From NCBI RefSeq assembly GCF_019749295.1, contig NZ_JACWFG010000002.1:209326-273325 (forward strand): a stretch of 64,000 bases of DNA, given 5' to 3'. The position numbers and the translations under genes are program-made. Source of the stretch: Neobacillus niacini (GTDB taxonomy: Bacteria > Bacillota > Bacilli > Bacillales > Cytobacillaceae). Every line of letters starts with the position of its first letter. The first letter of the stretch is position 1. Below the pieces are notes generated by a model. The model worked only from the letters and a program-made list of their open reading frames with translations, was not told the origin of the DNA and searched no databases. Below, in pieces: positions 52,116-60,051 of this stretch.

Positions 52116-52532
52116 TTGAAATACGTCCTGCGAATACTTCCCATCGCCTATATGGCGGCGATTTGGATTATGTCCAGTCTGCCATCCAACCACTTCGTCG
52201 AGCTCCCCGATTCAGAGGTTGATCTATTTATAAAGGAATCTCTGCATTTAATAGAGTTCGCCATTCTATATGTATTGCTAGTTTTAGCCTTCCTTACACG
52301 CAAGGGCGGGTTTAGCGCGCGTCTAAACGTTCTCTGTGCCGTTATAGCCGGCCTTTACGGGCTGACGGACGAGATTCACCAATCCTTCTATCCTTACCGC
52401 TCAGCATCCTGGTTTGACCTCGTCAAAGACGTCACAGGAATACTCGTATGTTTTTATTTTATACGAGGTGCGTTGTTTAAAGGCCGATTTGAGAGGTTAG
52501 GGAAGGTACTTGGTTGGGTGAGGAAATTGTAG
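52116..52532 (+). CDS. VanZ-family membrane protein
   Basis: 138 aa from a TTG at 52116 (MKYVLRILPIAYMAAIWIM), eight bases after AAGGAGG. Four membrane helices; VanZ hallmarks are IMSSLPSN, SLHLIEFAILYVLL (Glu in the second helix), and GLTDEIHQSFYPYRSASWFDLVKDVTG. VanZ proteins affect lipoglycopeptide resistance or envelope lipids; exact role here unknown. It is divergent from spoIIQ. Confidence 0.87.
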   Translation: MKYVLRILPIAYMAAIWIMSSLPSNHFVELPDSEVDLFIKESLHLIEFAILYVLLVLAFLTRKGGFSARLNVLCAVIAGLYGLTDEIHQSFYPYRSASWFDLVKDVTGILVCFYFIRGALFKGRFERLGKVLGWVRKL

Positions 52533-52562
52533 CCACTGCGCGAGTTTGTGCGGTGGTTTTTT
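52533..52562 (+). terminator. Intrinsic terminator of the vanZ-like gene
   Basis: CCACTGCGC / GTGCGGTGG stem with wobble pairs, then T6. Confidence 0.8.
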
Positions 52563-52643
52563 ATTAGGGATAGATTTTGGATTTGAAACTTGCTGTACTA
52601 TTTAGGTTCGCTGTATTTAAATAATGGTGGGCCATATATGCAT

Positions 52644-52883
52644 TGTTGATTTTCGTGTAGGGTTGATAATGCATAGGCGGAGAATTTCCGGCTATTGTTT
52701 ATAGAGGAACCTTTAGAAGCAGATCTAAGCGGAGATATTCCGCTTAACTGCTTAAAATACGACAAATTACAAGGATTTGGATACAATAAGCGGAAAAAAT
52801 CCGCCTATTTTTAAGAAAATATGTGTATTTTCCAATTTAAGCGGAAATTCTCCGCTTATGTTCCAAGCACAGTGAAATCAACA
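52644..52883 (-). repeat. Four-hairpin intergenic element, copy 5 (best preserved)
   Basis: 240 bp with ends TGTTGATTTTCGTG and CACAGTGAAATCAACA (inverted TGTTGATTT). Hairpins at about 52673-52696, 52722-52747, 52786-52810 and 52839-52862 (for example AAGCGGAGATATTCCGCTT). Its reverse complement aligns with copy 1 over hairpins and spacers. Short frames across it are translations of the repeat, not genes. Confidence 0.87.
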
Positions 52884-52920
52884 TTCAGTTTTAATAGAGC
52901 CATTTTAAAAAAAATCCTCT

Positions 52921-53010
52921 ACCTGCTAAAATTTGTTCCTCACCTGCAAACTCTCCTCGCTTACCTGCCTAATATCCACCCTCACCTGCGGTTTCACTTA
53001 GTTTATCTGC
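52921..53010 (-). repeat. Array of five GCAGGT units on an exact 21-bp period
   Basis: On the plus strand ACCTGC starts at 52921, 52942, 52963 and 52984, and ATCTGC at 53005: exactly 21 bp each. It has the same unit as the array at 13846-13934, inverted. TTAGGCAGGTAAGC is shared between the two. It sits in the convergent gap between vanZ-like and spoIID, beside the spoIID terminator. Confidence 0.8.
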
Positions 53011-53035
53011 CTAACTTATTCCCAGCTCCATACAA

Positions 53036-53061
53036 AAGCCAGGCCCCACTAGGCCTGGCTT
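53036..53061 (-). terminator. Intrinsic terminator of spoIID
   Basis: AAGCCAGGC / GCCTGGCTT (53036-53044 / 53053-53061), minus-strand tail TTGTATGG, weak U tract. Confidence 0.7.
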
Positions 53062-53069
53062 CCACAAAT

Positions 53070-54104
53070 CTATTTCTGCGCCGTAATCGTTGCGAGCATG
53101 CTGTCCGCATTTGTCACTTCGACACCCTGATAATAGTGCTTCACGATCTCTTGATAGTTCTTCCCATCGGCGGCCATGCCGTTTGCGCCGTATTGGCTCA
53201 TGCCGACGCCGTGCCCGAAGCCGCGGGTGGTAATCACAATGCTGTTTCCTTTACGCTCCCATTCAAAGTCCGACGACCGCAATTCTAATTTTTCACGAAT
53301 TTGTTTTCCGGTCAGCACCTTGCCGCTAAAATCTACCTTCGCGACCCGCTTGCCAGCGGTGCGCTCAACAATTTTTCCAATTGTCCCGCTCGCCCCAACC
53401 TTTACACCGAGCGCCGACTCAAATTGTTTCACGCTGATTTCCTTCACAGAGTTGAATTTCGGGGAACTTTTATCCCATGGACTTGATACACTTCGCAAAT
53501 AAGGCATTTCATTGGGCCAGTAATCCTCGGAGTTTTCGGTATAGCCGTTGCTGGTGGAGAAGAAGGAGGCGTCGATGGCCTGACCGTCATACGTCAAAAT
53601 CTGACCACTCGTGGCTCGAACAGCACCCAAAATTTTTGCGTAATTCGATTCAAACTCCATTCCCCAGTTGTCTCTCATCTGCTCTTCGCTCAAATACACC
53701 TGATGGATCTGCGTGTCCGTTACCTGTGCACCTTCGGGAACACCGATTGTATCTTTGCTCAGCATTTTTTTTACGATATAGGTTCTAGCTGTCAATGCTT
53801 GCGCCTTCAAGGCCTCCTCCTTGAATTCCACAGGCATTTCAGCTGCTACAACCCCAACGAGGTATTCTTCTAGTGGAACATTATCGATTTGTCCTGCAGA
53901 GGAGCGGTAAACCGCGACTTCAACGGCGGCATCCTTTGATGAATTGGCTGCAGTTTCCGAGCTGGGGGCCTTGTTAGAAAGGTCTTCACCTAATTTGCCG
54001 CTAGCTTTCCCATCCCCAAACGGAAGTACTAATATCGCTGGAATGAGTAAAGTGAGGGCAAATAAGAATGACGCTAGTAGGATGAGTGGTTTGAATTTTT
54101 TCAT
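53070..54104 (-). CDS. spoIID: Stage II sporulation protein D
   Basis: 344 aa. N-terminal membrane anchor (about 7-29). SpoIID/LytB domain: VPLEEYLVGVVAAEMPVEFKEEALKAQALTART with the catalytic Glu in AAEMP, then AIDASFFSTSNGYTENSEDYW and ITTRGFGHGVGMSQYGANGMA. It is the lytic transglycosylase that, with SpoIIP and SpoIIM, degrades septal peptidoglycan in engulfment. It follows murA on the minus strand, as in B. subtilis. GGAGG ribosome binding site. Confidence 0.95.
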   Translation of the reverse strand: MKKFKPLILLASFLFALTLLIPAILVLPFGDGKASGKLGEDLSNKAPSSETAANSSKDAAVEVAVYRSSAGQIDNVPLEEYLVGVVAAEMPVEFKEEALKAQALTARTYIVKKMLSKDTIGVPEGAQVTDTQIHQVYLSEEQMRDNWGMEFESNYAKILGAVRATSGQILTYDGQAIDASFFSTSNGYTENSEDYWPNEMPYLRSVSSPWDKSSPKFNSVKEISVKQFESALGVKVGASGTIGKIVERTAGKRVAKVDFSGKVLTGKQIREKLELRSSDFEWERKGNSIVITTRGFGHGVGMSQYGANGMAADGKNYQEIVKHYYQGVEVTNADSMLATITAQK

Positions 54105-54230
54105 GTAGGAGCCTCCAATTATGAAATTTATGCACCCCGAATTGGGCTACTTCTCATTCCATCATATGGAGGCGGACAAGCATTTATGACTAAAATAATA
54201 TGACTGAATTTTCTAAAAACAACATATAAT

Positions 54231-54269
54231 AAAAAACCGAAGAATGCATCTCACAGACACCCTCTTCGG
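54231..54269 (-). terminator. Intrinsic terminator of murA
   Basis: AACCGAAGA / TCTTCGG arms (54235-54243 / 54263-54269); A6 upstream gives the U tract on the minus strand. Confidence 0.78.
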
Positions 54270-54286
54270 CTCGTTTTTTTATTAAA

Positions 54287-55597
54287 TTACGCGTTTAAAT
54301 CTGTGATAAAACTTTCTACTTCTGGGAAAACTTCTTCTGCTTCCTTTACGCGCTCGATATCTGCACCTAAAGAAGCTAATTTTCCATGGAAGTCCACGTA
54401 ACCACGATCTAAATGCTTTAACTCCGTTACGCGTGTGTTTCCTTCAGAAACCAATCCTGTTAAAATCAGAGCCGCTGCAGCACGAAGGTCAGTAGAAGTA
54501 ACCTCTGCACCTTGTAAGTTAGAAGGACCATTTAAAATAACAGAACGGCCTTCAATCTTAATATCAGCATTCATCCGGCGGAATTCCTCAACATGCATAA
54601 AGCGGTTTTCGAAAACCGTTTCTGTAATCATCGATGTGCCTTCTGCACGAAGCAGGAGAGCCATCATTTGTGATTGCATATCTGTTGGGAAACCTGGATG
54701 CGGCATTGTTTTAATATCAACAGCCTTCAGTTTCTCAGGACCGATGACACGAACGCCGTCTGCTTCTTCAATGATTGTTACGCCCATTTCTTCCATTTTT
54801 GCAATTAAGGAAGAAAGGTGTTCAGGAACAGCGCCTTGTACAAGGACATTTCCGCCTGTAATCGCACCAGCAACCATAAAGGTTCCTGCTTCAATTCGGT
54901 CAGGGATGATATTGTGGTCTGCACCAAACAATACATCTACACCTTCAATACGAAGAGTGCCCGTGCCTGCGCCTCGGACATTTGCGCCCATTTTGTTCAA
55001 GAAGTTTGCAAGGTCAACGATTTCCGGTTCCTTTGCTACGTTCTCAATGATTGTCGTACCCTTTGCAAGAGTCGCAGCCATCATGATATTCTCGGTTGCA
55101 CCAACACTTGGGAAATCCAAGTAAATTTTCGCACCCTTTAAACGGCCATCAACTTCCGCTTCAATAAATCCATTTCCTACCTTAACCTTAGCACCCATCG
55201 CTTCAAAGCCTTTAAGGTGCTGATCAATCGGTCTAGAACCAATCGCACATCCGCCTGGCAGAGCCACACGTGCACGGCCATTGCGTGCTAGTAAAGAACC
55301 CATCACGAGGACAGATGCGCGCATCTTACGAACGTATTCGAAAGGCGCTTCTTCTTTCAACACTCTAGATGCATCAACGACAACTGTATTATTGTCAAAG
55401 GCAACCTCAGCATTCAAGTTGCGCAATACTTCATTAATTGTGTATACATCGGAGAGTGTAGGTACATCACGAATTACACTTTTTCCGTCACTTGCTAATA
55501 ATGTGGCAGCGAGTACAGGCAGGACCGCGTTCTTTGCACCTTCAACTTTAACCGATCCATTTAGCCTTTGTCCGCCGCGGACGATGATCTTTTCCAA
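54287..55597 (-). CDS. murA: UDP-N-acetylglucosamine 1-carboxyvinyltransferase MurA
   Basis: 436 aa, full length. It transfers enolpyruvate from PEP to UDP-GlcNAc, the first committed step of peptidoglycan synthesis. N-terminus [28 protein letters not shown]; the PEP-binding, fosfomycin-sensitive Cys is in [33 protein letters not shown] follows. Genome context between ywmB and spoIID identifies it as the murAA copy. Confidence 0.96.
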   Translation of the reverse strand: MEKIIVRGGQRLNGSVKVEGAKNAVLPVLAATLLASDGKSVIRDVPTLSDVYTINEVLRNLNAEVAFDNNTVVVDASRVLKEEAPFEYVRKMRASVLVMGSLLARNGRARVALPGGCAIGSRPIDQHLKGFEAMGAKVKVGNGFIEAEVDGRLKGAKIYLDFPSVGATENIMMAATLAKGTTIIENVAKEPEIVDLANFLNKMGANVRGAGTGTLRIEGVDVLFGADHNIIPDRIEAGTFMVAGAITGGNVLVQGAVPEHLSSLIAKMEEMGVTIIEEADGVRVIGPEKLKAVDIKTMPHPGFPTDMQSQMMALLLRAEGTSMITETVFENRFMHVEEFRRMNADIKIEGRSVILNGPSNLQGAEVTSTDLRAAAALILTGLVSEGNTRVTELKHLDRGYVDFHGKLASLGADIERVKEAEEVFPEVESFITDLNA

Positions 55598-55629
55598 GAG
55601 TATTCCCCTCCGCGTCCATTTTCTCTATA

Positions 55630-56376
55630 TTAATATTCAATCGTAATGATTGGTGTGCCAACTACAATGGTAGTCTTTCCGCCCAATCCTTCGGAGCGTA
55701 TGCCAATTTGTAAATTCATGTCCTCTGCTATGGAGTTTGAAAACATTGGCGAAGCCGCCGATACAGACATGAAATTATCCTCTTTTAACGCTTCGATTTC
55801 TTTTGCATTAAAAATTTCCATTAAATCACTAGCAATAGTTGGTACAGCCTTATCAATCTTATCACTGATACTACCCTTCATACCAGAGAAAACTGTTGGA
55901 TTTCCCCGAAATATGTCGGAAAGCCTATTTCTAAATTGATCCTTTGTGAAAAAGGACTCCATTTCCTTGTTCCACTCATTACCGCTGACCCTATATACTA
56001 TATACGCATTAACAGGTTGTTTTGTGTGGGTTGCCATAATTTGAAGCATTTCTGTGTGGTGTTTAGAAGTCGGAGATACTGCCGTAACTTCCCATTTGTC
56101 GCTGGTCGCGCTACGGGACCAATCCCAATCAGGAAACTTTTGCTGAAGCTCCTTTACATATTCCTGCACTTCTTTCTCTGTAGACAGGTCAACCAAATGC
56201 TCCCTTGCATAAAACGACCATTCTTCGAGCAAAATATCTTCTGTTTGAAACGCGTCGGCGATTTTTACCAAATCCTGCTCTCCGCTTGCTGCCGTTATCC
56301 GGCTGCCAAGCACCGCGATCAAACCAACAATCATCATTAAGCTTATACTTAAAAATATCTTTTTCTTTCTCTGCAT
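55630..56376 (-). CDS. ywmB: YwmB-family secreted protein
   Basis: 248 aa from the ATG at 56376 ([10 protein letters not shown]), after AGGGGGAGAG. Signal peptide or anchor at about 5-27. The body has the two-domain YwmB pattern ending [18 protein letters not shown]. It sits between murA and the DUF1146 gene exactly as in B. subtilis. The fold resembles a TATA-box-binding-protein-like domain. Function unknown. Confidence 0.88.
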   Translation of the reverse strand: MQRKKKIFLSISLMMIVGLIAVLGSRITAASGEQDLVKIADAFQTEDILLEEWSFYAREHLVDLSTEKEVQEYVKELQQKFPDWDWSRSATSDKWEVTAVSPTSKHHTEMLQIMATHTKQPVNAYIVYRVSGNEWNKEMESFFTKDQFRNRLSDIFRGNPTVFSGMKGSISDKIDKAVPTIASDLMEIFNAKEIEALKEDNFMSVSAASPMFSNSIAEDMNLQIGIRSEGLGGKTTIVVGTPIITIEY

Positions 56377-56681
56377 CTCTACTCTCCCCCTTACTACCAT
56401 TGTTACCAAGGGGAGGCATAGCATACTTGGGAAATGTCGACACTTTTGGACAAGCTTTTTGAAGCAGAAGATTCTTTTGCATTTTTTTTAGAAAACACCT
56501 ATTTCTTACTTAGATAGGTTGTAGTTTTTGCATTACGTTCTAATCATTGAAGTCAATTTGCATTGCTTAACACTATTTCTATCTATTTTCTAAGCTGCGC
56601 GCTTTACTTTTAGATTGCACATTTTTTCACACAAAGAGAATTGTACTCAATTTTTCACAAAAAAGATACATGTACGAAGAC

Positions 56682-56936
56682 CTAAATTTTTACCAGTTGT
56701 ATGTATTGTAAGATTAAAGGCAGCTGCCTTGACCACTGAAGGTAGTCTAGGAAAAAATTACTAACACTCGATCCAATAACAATAGCCAACAATATATAAA
56801 GCAACCGTGCCTGAAAAATATGGTTCGGCTTCAGCAGCTTATCCAAGCGAATACACTGCAGCGCCCACCACGCCAAAGCAATAAACACCAGATGCGAAAA
56901 AATACTCAACAAAGCAATCTGCCCAAAATTATCCAT
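56682..56936 (-). CDS. ywzB: DUF1146 membrane protein (YwzB)
   Basis: 84 aa from the ATG at 56936 (MDNFGQIALLSI) close after AGGAGGG. Two membrane helices (about 5-27 and 43-64) around WALQCIRLDKLLK; the family ends near LQWSRQLPLIL, with a short extra tail here. Known neighbour of ywmB and the atp operon. The gap 56377-56681 toward ywmB has no recognisable site. Confidence 0.85.
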   Translation of the reverse strand: MDNFGQIALLSIFSHLVFIALAWWALQCIRLDKLLKPNHIFQARLLYILLAIVIGSSVSNFFLDYLQWSRQLPLILQYIQLVKI

Positions 56937-56960
56937 AATCCCTCCTGGTGCCCTCTTTCT

Positions 56961-57115
56961 GGTGCCTGTCACCATTTATGCAAAATAATGCTTTTATGCA
57001 TAAAATTGATGCATACCATTTTGAGGTATCATTTCGGTGCCTGTCACCATTTATGCATTAAACTGCCTTTATGCATACCATGGGTGCATAAAAAAGGTGC
57101 ATACCATACAGACGG
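56961..57115 (+). repeat. Two GGTGCCTGTCACC repeats of the ATTTATGCA subfamily
   Basis: GGTGCCTGTCACC at 56961-56973 and 57036-57048, both followed by ATTTATGCA. Around them GCATACCAT occurs three times (about 57010, 57073, 57102) and TATGCATAAA forms small palindromes. It reads as a nested or duplicated REP-like element immediately upstream of the ywzB-type gene. Confidence 0.75.
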
Positions 57116-57162
57116 ATGAAAGTCTGAAAGGTTTCGTTTTTATTATAGCAAATTTTTAACGC

Positions 57163-57218
57163 ATTAACTGCCTAAACACTGGTGATACTTGCGAACAATC
57201 AGTGTTTAGGCAGTTAAT
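57163..57218. repeat. Perfect 19-bp inverted repeat, unexplained
   Basis: Arms ATTAACTGCCTAAACACTG (57163-57181) and its exact complement (57200-57218), 18-nt loop, no U tract. It lies 16 bp downstream of the stop of a 59-aa minus-strand gene. Confidence 0.8.
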
Positions 57219-57233
57219 AGGTGTTTACGAATG

Positions 57234-57413
57234 TTAGATTCCATTCCAAATCCTGCTAATTCTTAAGGGAACGTAAACCCTGTCCCCATGGATTTCCTTA
57301 TGAATAATTGGCTTTTTAAAATAATGCATGATTGACTGGCTCTCGCTCGTACGGTGCCTTGCTCGTTTACGCATTCCTTTTAATCTCTCCATACTCTGAT
57401 TAGACTTTTTCAT
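57234..57413 (-). CDS. Small basic protein, unknown
   Basis: 59 aa, from an ATG eight bases after AGAGGTG. Begins MKKSNQSMERLKGMRKRARH and ends PLRISRIWNGI. It is strongly basic (many Arg/Lys/His) with a beta-like C-terminus (HGDRVYVPLRI). A ribosome binding site, good codon pattern and position 29 bp downstream of the YflT-type gene support it as real. It probably binds nucleic acid, but no family is recognised. Confidence 0.6.
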   Translation of the reverse strand: MKKSNQSMERLKGMRKRARHRTSESQSIMHYFKKPIIHKEIHGDRVYVPLRISRIWNGI

Positions 57414-57442
57414 GATTCTTTCACCTCTTTATTAGTATTTTG

Positions 57443-57769
57443 TTAGGCCGTTTTTGATGCGACAATTATTACTTTTCCATCGTCCATTTGTTCCTCACAA
57501 CGCTCAGCAGCAAGTGGTGATAACCCCAGTGACTCTAATTTCGAACGCAGTTCATCCCCTCTGGAACGAAATACATTTGCAAGTGATTCGAAGACTCCCT
57601 GCTCTCCAACGCCAATAGCGCTTATATTCAATGCATCTGTCAGGTGTTCAGCACGGTTATGGTCAGGCGCAAATAAATAAATTTCATCCTTCATAAAACC
57701 CTGCATCTGAAATTGAGCAATTTCATTTTTGGCTTGTACTCCATTTTCTACTATTTTTACATTTTCCAT
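57443..57769 (-). CDS. General stress protein, YflT (heat-induced) family
   Basis: 108 aa from the ATG at 57769, eight bases after GGAGG. Pattern VENGVQAKNEIAQFQMQGFMKDEIYLFAPDHNRAEHLTDAL, then SLGLSPLAAERCEEQMDDGKVIIVAS, is the YflT / GSP17M domain. Such proteins belong to the sigma-B stress regulon in Bacillus, and a sigma-B-like promoter lies upstream. Biochemical role unknown. Confidence 0.88.
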   Translation of the reverse strand: MENVKIVENGVQAKNEIAQFQMQGFMKDEIYLFAPDHNRAEHLTDALNISAIGVGEQGVFESLANVFRSRGDELRSKLESLGLSPLAAERCEEQMDDGKVIIVASKTA

Positions 57770-57823
57770 TTTCATTCCTCCTACAGTAAGAATTCAGCTG
57801 AAGTGTCAGCTTGTACCAGTTAT

Positions 57824-57849
57824 ATATCCGCTTGTTCACGAAACGAAAC
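57824..57849 (-). promoter_or_regulatory. Sigma-B-like promoter of the YflT-family gene
   Basis: Minus strand GTTTCG (57849-57844), 14-bp spacer, GGATAT (57829-57824). The consensus is GTTTAA-N12-15-GGGTAT. Transcription would start about 45 bp upstream of the gene. Confidence 0.6.
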
Positions 57850-57931
57850 CTCTTTTTTTAAAAGTTTAATTGGACGAAAATTGGGTATTTACCTATTAGG
57901 TAAATTAAAAAGAATTATTGGGAGGTATGAA

Positions 57932-58141
57932 ATGAAGAAAAAAGCAGAGTTAATTACAAAGATTAGTTTGTTAAAGCAAAAAATCGATCAGTGTCTGGAT
58001 GCTCGGGATCGGGAAGGATTTATTCAATTATCTTATGAATTAAAGGTTTGCCAACGCTATCTTTCTACTCTTATGAAAAACCAAGAGAGCACTTTACAAG
58101 GACGCATAGAAAAAAATCGTGACAAGTTTTATCATTTGTAG
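57932..58141 (+). CDS. IDEAL-domain protein
   Basis: 69 aa from the ATG at 57932, six bases after GGGAGG. IDQCLDARDREGFIQLSYEL matches the IDEAL motif (IDxALDxRD, with C in place of A), a short helical module seen in several Bacillus regulators. Flanked by basic ends. Function unknown. Confidence 0.65.
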   Translation: MKKKAELITKISLLKQKIDQCLDARDREGFIQLSYELKVCQRYLSTLMKNQESTLQGRIEKNRDKFYHL

Positions 58142-58208
58142 GTTTAGGTACTGAAATTGGCGGGTATCTACTAACCATACTTACCGAAAACTGAAAGGAG
58201 AGATTTTC

Positions 58209-58460
58209 ATGGGATTTATTTGGTCATTAATTATTGGAGGAATTATCGGCTGGTTAGCTGGAATGATTCTGGGGCGTGATGTTCCAGGAGGCGTAATCGG
58301 AAATATCATTGCAGGTTTCATCGGAGCTTGGATTGGTTCGATGTTAGGCGGATGGGGCCCTGTAATCGGAGGATTTTACGTTTTACCAGCACTTCTCGGT
58401 GCCATTGTCTTTGTACTTATTCTAAGCATAATCCTGCGAATGATTAGACGTAAAGCATAA
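58209..58460 (+). CDS. GlsB/YeaQ/YmgE-family stress membrane protein
   Basis: 83 aa. Three Gly-rich membrane helices: GFIWSLIIGGIIGWLAGMI, then VIGNIIAGFIGAWIGSMLGG, and LLGAIVFVLILSIILRMIRRKA. The opening and spacing are typical of the transglycosylase-associated (YeaQ/YmgE) family. Together with the YflT-type gene it suggests a small stress island. AAAGGAG ribosome binding site. Confidence 0.9.
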   Translation: MGFIWSLIIGGIIGWLAGMILGRDVPGGVIGNIIAGFIGAWIGSMLGGWGPVIGGFYVLPALLGAIVFVLILSIILRMIRRKA

Positions 58461-58481
58461 TGGTTCTAAACAATAAAAAAG

Positions 58482-58519
58482 GCTATCAAATTGTAATCAC
58501 ATTTGATAGCCTTTTTTTA
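58482..58519. terminator. Bidirectional terminator
   Basis: GGCTATCAAAT / ATTTGATAGCC (58482-58492 / 58502-58512), A6 and T7 on the two sides, between convergent genes; it overlaps the stop of the next gene. Confidence 0.9.
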
Positions 58520-59089
58520 TTTGTGCTTTTTATGTACAATGGCATCCGAAAATGTCTCTCTTTTTGTCAGCCATTCCGCAAATATATAAATCAAGGCATA
58601 AATCGGAAGGGAATACGTATACTTCCACCCTGTTAAAACATAATAACCCGCCCATACAAATAGAGGTTCCCCTACATACGCAGTCAAAGCACCAAAAAAC
58701 AGCCCCTTTTTCCAAGTAGCTATATGGGGTTTGGTTTGGATGAGAAACATGATACATACAGGCAGCATACAAAAGTTAAACGGCAGCCAAGCAGGAAAGG
58801 ATGGGGATTCTTTTCCAGAATAATACCAAAGTCCAAGCGCGGCTCCTATGTAATCCAAACATAGTGAAAGCAGCATGACCGTAACACCTGCATAAAGCAG
58901 ACGATGTGTACTTTCTTTTTTTCGATAAAAAAGCCAGAAAATCCAAGCACCAAGACCTAAAAGAGTACCTCCCCACCAATCGAAGTGCAGGAAAGTCTCA
59001 TCTAACCAAAGTCTTCCATAGCTTTCATGCAGCTGGTGAAACTCCTCAAAGTATTCTCGTACCTGAGCTATTTTTTCCATTTTGTCCAT
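58517..59089 (-). CDS. CBO0543-type integral membrane protein
   Basis: 190 aa from the ATG at 59089 (MDKMEKIAQVREYFEEF), six bases after AAGGGTG. Amphipathic N-terminal helix of about 25 residues, then five membrane helices with many aromatics (FDWWGGTLLGLGAWIFWLFY, PAWLPFNFCMLPVCIMFL). The opening (helix, then a Trp-rich first segment) parallels the protein at 13941. Function unknown. Confidence 0.65.
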   Translation of the reverse strand: MDKMEKIAQVREYFEEFHQLHESYGRLWLDETFLHFDWWGGTLLGLGAWIFWLFYRKKESTHRLLYAGVTVMLLSLCLDYIGAALGLWYYSGKESPSFPAWLPFNFCMLPVCIMFLIQTKPHIATWKKGLFFGALTAYVGEPLFVWAGYYVLTGWKYTYSLPIYALIYIFAEWLTKRETFSDAIVHKKHK

Positions 59090-59222
59090 ACACTTCACCC
59101 TTTTAGTTTCACTTCCTATATTATGTGGAAATTCATCCGTAAATATTTGAACTGAAATAAAGCAGGCCGGTGCAAAAATGTAAAAAAAACAAAATATCAT
59201 AGAACACTAAAAGCCGGATCAT

Positions 59223-59756
59223 TTAACCACGCTTGCATTTAAAATTAAGTTTGTTTTGCACGAAGTTTTTTTTCTTCCAAGGTTTTAAAAACGAAATAAT
59301 AAATATGAAAATTGTAACAAGAACTTGAAAGTAGACCGCATATTGTCTTATTTCATGATTTTGAATAAAGATTGGATTACTTAATGCCATTTCTTTTTGA
59401 GTTTCCAACAACTCCATATTCGCAACCATTAAATTGTCTACAACAAAAATTCCAATGATGGTTTGAATAAAATAAAGAACAAATTTAACACCAACCCATC
59501 TATGTTTGAAAAACCCCCAGTTGGTAAAAAATCCGTATGTGATCCCCACTAGTAACGTTCCAATCGCACCCCATCTGACAATATGATCGCTAATGATGAT
59601 AATGTTTTTGTAGCCAAGATAAGATTCATCATACTTTGTGAAATCAATATGAAGATTTAAAGCCACAGAACTTAAAATTCCTCCGAAAAATAATACTTCA
59701 AGAAAAACGTGGATAATCTTCAGCCACTTCAACCCTTTTGGTTCAATTTTTCTCAT
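59223..59756 (-). CDS. Four-helix membrane protein, unknown (DUF2269-like)
   Basis: 177 aa from the ATG at 59756 (MRKIEPKGLKWLK), with GGGGG eight bases upstream. Four membrane helices at about 11-32, 62-82, 91-113 and 145-165. A conserved-looking His starts the first helix (IIHVFLEVLFFGG), as in DUF2269 and related proteins. Assignment tentative. Confidence 0.6.
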   Translation of the reverse strand: MRKIEPKGLKWLKIIHVFLEVLFFGGILSSVALNLHIDFTKYDESYLGYKNIIIISDHIVRWGAIGTLLVGITYGFFTNWGFFKHRWVGVKFVLYFIQTIIGIFVVDNLMVANMELLETQKEMALSNPIFIQNHEIRQYAVYFQVLVTIFIFIISFLKPWKKKNFVQNKLNFKCKRG

Positions 59757-60051
59757 TCTCCAAACCCCCAAGTTGTATCAATAAATGATTTGTACACCCT
59801 TTTATAAACATTTTCCTTTATCAAAAAGTGCCCTTCGCTAATGCACTATTCATTATAATTGGGGGGAAATAATCTTATAATGAGCCACAGCCTTAATTTT
59901 CTCTACTTCTGCGGCCTTATTTACTACACCAATGGTGATATTACAACAAAATAAAAAAGGCGAAATCTTTGCGATATCACCTTAAAATTATATTGCTATG
60001 GTTGCCCCTCAAAACGGAGCCACTTGCTTTTTACCGATGCTTTTTCACCAG

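Noticed and set aside
52116..52532. Vancomycin-resistance cluster, because of the VanZ-family gene
   Set aside because: No vanA/H/X-type genes nearby; VanZ-family proteins are widespread in Bacillaceae.
52821..53288. 155-codon plus-strand frame with a YLPN..HL.. heptad pattern
   Set aside because: It is the translation of the four-hairpin element and the 21-bp array, running antisense into spoIID; no ribosome binding site.
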